Assembly (NCBI RefSeq): GCF_050947875.1 | Contig: NC_134572.1 | Coordinates: 134,382,605-134,446,604 of the forward strand | DNA length: 64,000 nucleotides | Source: Dermacentor variabilis | Lineage: Eukaryota > Arthropoda > Arachnida > Ixodida > Ixodidae | Direction: 5' to 3' | In this document: piece after piece, positions 62,150-64,000 of the stretch | How positions within the stretch are numbered: position 1 is the first letter of the stretch | How the letters are laid out: the number at the start of each line of letters is the position of its first letter | The notes under the pieces: model-generated | Told to the model about the DNA's origin: nothing | What the model saw: the letters and a program-made list of their open reading frames with translations, nothing else | Databases searched by the model: none | Made by a program: the position numbers and the translations under genes

Positions 62150-62899
62150 ATTAAAGGGCGTTGCAAGACATGGCCCAGGGAAAAGAGGCAGGAGAAGATG
62201 GATTAACAGTCGACTTAATCAAAGATGGATAACGTATCATGCGCAAGAAGCTTGCCGCCCTTACACATAATGTCTCACGACTTCAAGTGCGTCAGAGAGC
62301 TGGAAGAACGCCAGCATTATACTAATCCATAAGAAGAAAGAAGTTCCAGAACAGAAGAATTATCGACCCGTTCAGCTTGCTTTCAGTATTGTGTAGGATA
62401 TTCACCGAGTTATATTTCCAATAAAAGCAGGGCAACACTCGACTTCAATCAACCAAGGGAACAGGCTGACTTCAGGAAGGGATATTCTACAATGGATCAC
62501 CTCCATGTCACCAACCATGTAATTGAGAAATCGGCGGAGTACAATCAGCCTCTGTGTATGACTCTCATAAATGATTAAAAAGCCTTTGATTCAATAGAGG
62601 TACTAACAGCCATAATTTCATTGCGTAATCAAGGAGCACAAGTAGCATACGTGGATATCTTAGGAAATATCTACAAAGATTCCACAGCTACCTTGCTTCT
62701 CCACAATAAAAGTAGAAAGTTGCCTATCAAGAAAGGAGTAAGGCAAGTAGACACAATTTCTCCAATGCTATTTACTGCATGCTTTGAAGTATTCAAGCTA
62801 TTAGACTGGGAAGAATTAGAAGTAAGGACCAATGGCGAATATCTCAGCCACATTCGGTTTGCAGATGACATAGTCCTGCTCATCAACACTGGGGACTAA
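62150..62899 (+). pseudogene. LINE reverse transcriptase domain remnant
   Basis: The segment starts with GEDGLTVDLIKDG, then shows a broken motif A (62570-62593). An open stretch (62621-62899) follows, containing NIYKDSTATLLLHNKS, GVRQVDTISPMLF and the FADD box. In the RTE family the second position after GVRQ is normally G in GVRQGDTISP; here it is V. At least three frameshifts or stops interrupt the domain. In life this enzyme copies element RNA into DNA at the nick. Confidence 0.85.
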
Positions 62900-63401
62900 C
62901 TACAACAAATGATTCAGGACTTTAACTGAGACTGTGCAAGAGTGGGGTCGAAGATTAATATGCAGAAGACAAAGATAACGTTTATTAGCCTGGCAAGGCG
63001 ACATGAATTCAGGATCGCCAGTCAGCCTCTAGAGCCTGTACTGGATTACGTTTATCTATGTCACTTACGTACAGGGAGCCCTATTCATGAGAAGGAAATT
63101 CACACACTAAAAAAGGGTTCGAGTGCATACGGCAAACATTACCAAATCCTGAGCGTCGTTGAAAGGTGTACAATCATTGCATTCTAGCAGTGATAACACA
63201 TGGGACAAGAACTTCGAGGTCAACAAAGTAGCTCGAGAACAAGTTAAGCACGGCAAAACGAGTGGCGGAACGACAAATATTAGGCGTAACGTTAAGAGAC
63301 AGGAAGAGAGCAGTGTGGATCAGAGAGCAAACGAGGATAACTGGTATTCTAGTTGACATTCACAGAAAAAAAAATAGAGCTGGGCAGGCCATGTAATGGG
63401 T

Positions 63402-63440
63402 ACATTCTGTAACCTTACATTCTGTAAGGTTACAGAATGT
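63402..63440. repeat. Perfect 17-bp hairpin inside the LINE tail
   Basis: The arms 63402-63418 and 63424-63440 are exact reverse complements around ATTCT. The related fragment at 41745-41850 instead has TTGTTAGATAACCGGTGG and then AATTAGG at this point. The left arm here is therefore an inverted copy of the downstream TTACAGAATG region that overwrote the original DNRWT codons. Confidence 0.9.
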
Positions 63441-63590
63441 GTGCCAAGGGAAGGGAAGCGCAGTCGAGGACTGCAGAAAACTAGGTGGGCTGATGAAATT
63501 AGGAAATTTGCAGTCGCATGTTGGAATCAACTAGCGTAAGACATGGGTAACTGGAGATCGTAGAGAGATGCATTCGTGCGGCAGTCTCTT

Positions 63591-64000
63591 TGTGCTGGGA
63601 TCTGTCAGAAGACAGAAGTTGCAGTTTAAACATGCAAAAGCAGCCGGAAACTACAGGAGAGATAAGTTTTGTATGGATGAAGTTTTGTAAGGATGAAGCT
63701 GCCCTGCTTGCCCAACTGTGTCATGCTAACATGAAAAGAAACTATAGTAGCTCCCAGGACACAAAATGCTGACTATCAAAACAAGCATGATTCTCGCTTA
63801 CTGCTTGAGCAAGCATCTTCTTTTTCTTTCATAAAGCAGCTCACGCAAGTTTTAGCTTTCGAAGTGCGTAGCAGGTAGCCACGCAAGCTCAGCCATGGTG
63901 AAACGAATATCTTGTAACTTTTTTTCTGCATCATTTACAACACATTCATATAATTATTTTATTATTATTCATATTGTTCAAATACCTATTATTGACCGTT
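63591..64000. other. Unassigned right end
   Basis: An open frame of 60 residues starts at 63590 at the retrotransposon boundary, but it has no recognisable features. The last 100 bases are AT-rich. Confidence 0.4.

Larger units (their letters stand above)
60860..63590 (+). mobile_element. Decayed RTE-clade non-LTR retrotransposon (LINE), 5'-truncated
   Basis: Pieces of one protein appear in order but in shifting frames. An endonuclease part starts AWDILGLSEDRR (60868 on) and ends with the catalytic-type SDHR (61513-61524). A linker follows at about 61.55-61.92 kb, with IKKKESKRYSKL at its end. Then come the reverse transcriptase motifs GVRQVDTISPMLF (62735 on) and FADD (62858-62869). The tail contains INMQKTK, LDYVYL and a PREGKRSRG-like end. 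The motif A region reads ND-stop-KAFDS, with a TAA at 62576-62578. Many stops and frameshifts make it non-functional. The N-terminal part of the endonuclease is missing. Confidence 0.88.

Overview
This window looks like eukaryotic, repeat-dominated DNA, most likely from a hard tick (Ixodida). The main evidence is three minus-strand tRNA-derived SINEs that I recognise as the tick Ruka-type family, plus a second tRNA-derived SINE family with a perfect 12-bp target-site duplication. I saw no bacterial gene organisation, no CRISPR array and no complete protein-coding gene. The species call rests on repeat recognition from memory and was not searched.

Layout. (1) Positions 1 to about 40,815 are one uninterrupted satellite array of about 247 head-to-tail 165-bp monomers, running off the left edge. 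Variant monomers recur at spacings that are whole multiples of 165 bp (7, 9, 10, 13, 14 and 15 monomers), so the array has a fluid higher-order structure. It looks most recently homogenised at 23.5-36 kb. (2) From about 40,816 to 45,290 the array gives way to older, diverged relatives of the same monomer (about 164-175 bp). This edge zone has collected insertions: a composite block with a dead RTE-type LINE tail, a long-armed inverted-repeat element that itself carries a SINE, and a second SINE with a 10-bp target duplication. (3) From 45.3 to 60.8 kb lies mostly non-coding, single-copy-looking DNA. It holds a third Ruka-type SINE, two GC-rich islands with weak exon-like segments (about 48.46 and 51.9-52.6 kb), three long dinucleotide microsatellites, two foldback elements, a tRNA-type SINE and a possible LINE tail. 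(4) From about 60.86 to 63.59 kb is a heavily decayed plus-strand RTE-clade non-LTR retrotransposon with recognisable endonuclease and reverse-transcriptase motifs.

No genes work together here in a pathway sense. The biology is that of a satellite array and its decaying edge: expansion and homogenisation inside, divergence and transposon capture outside. A recurring local signature is short inverted, templated replacement (quasi-palindrome formation), seen once in the satellite, once in a SINE and once in the LINE. In each case an unaffected paralogue in the same window shows the ancestral state.
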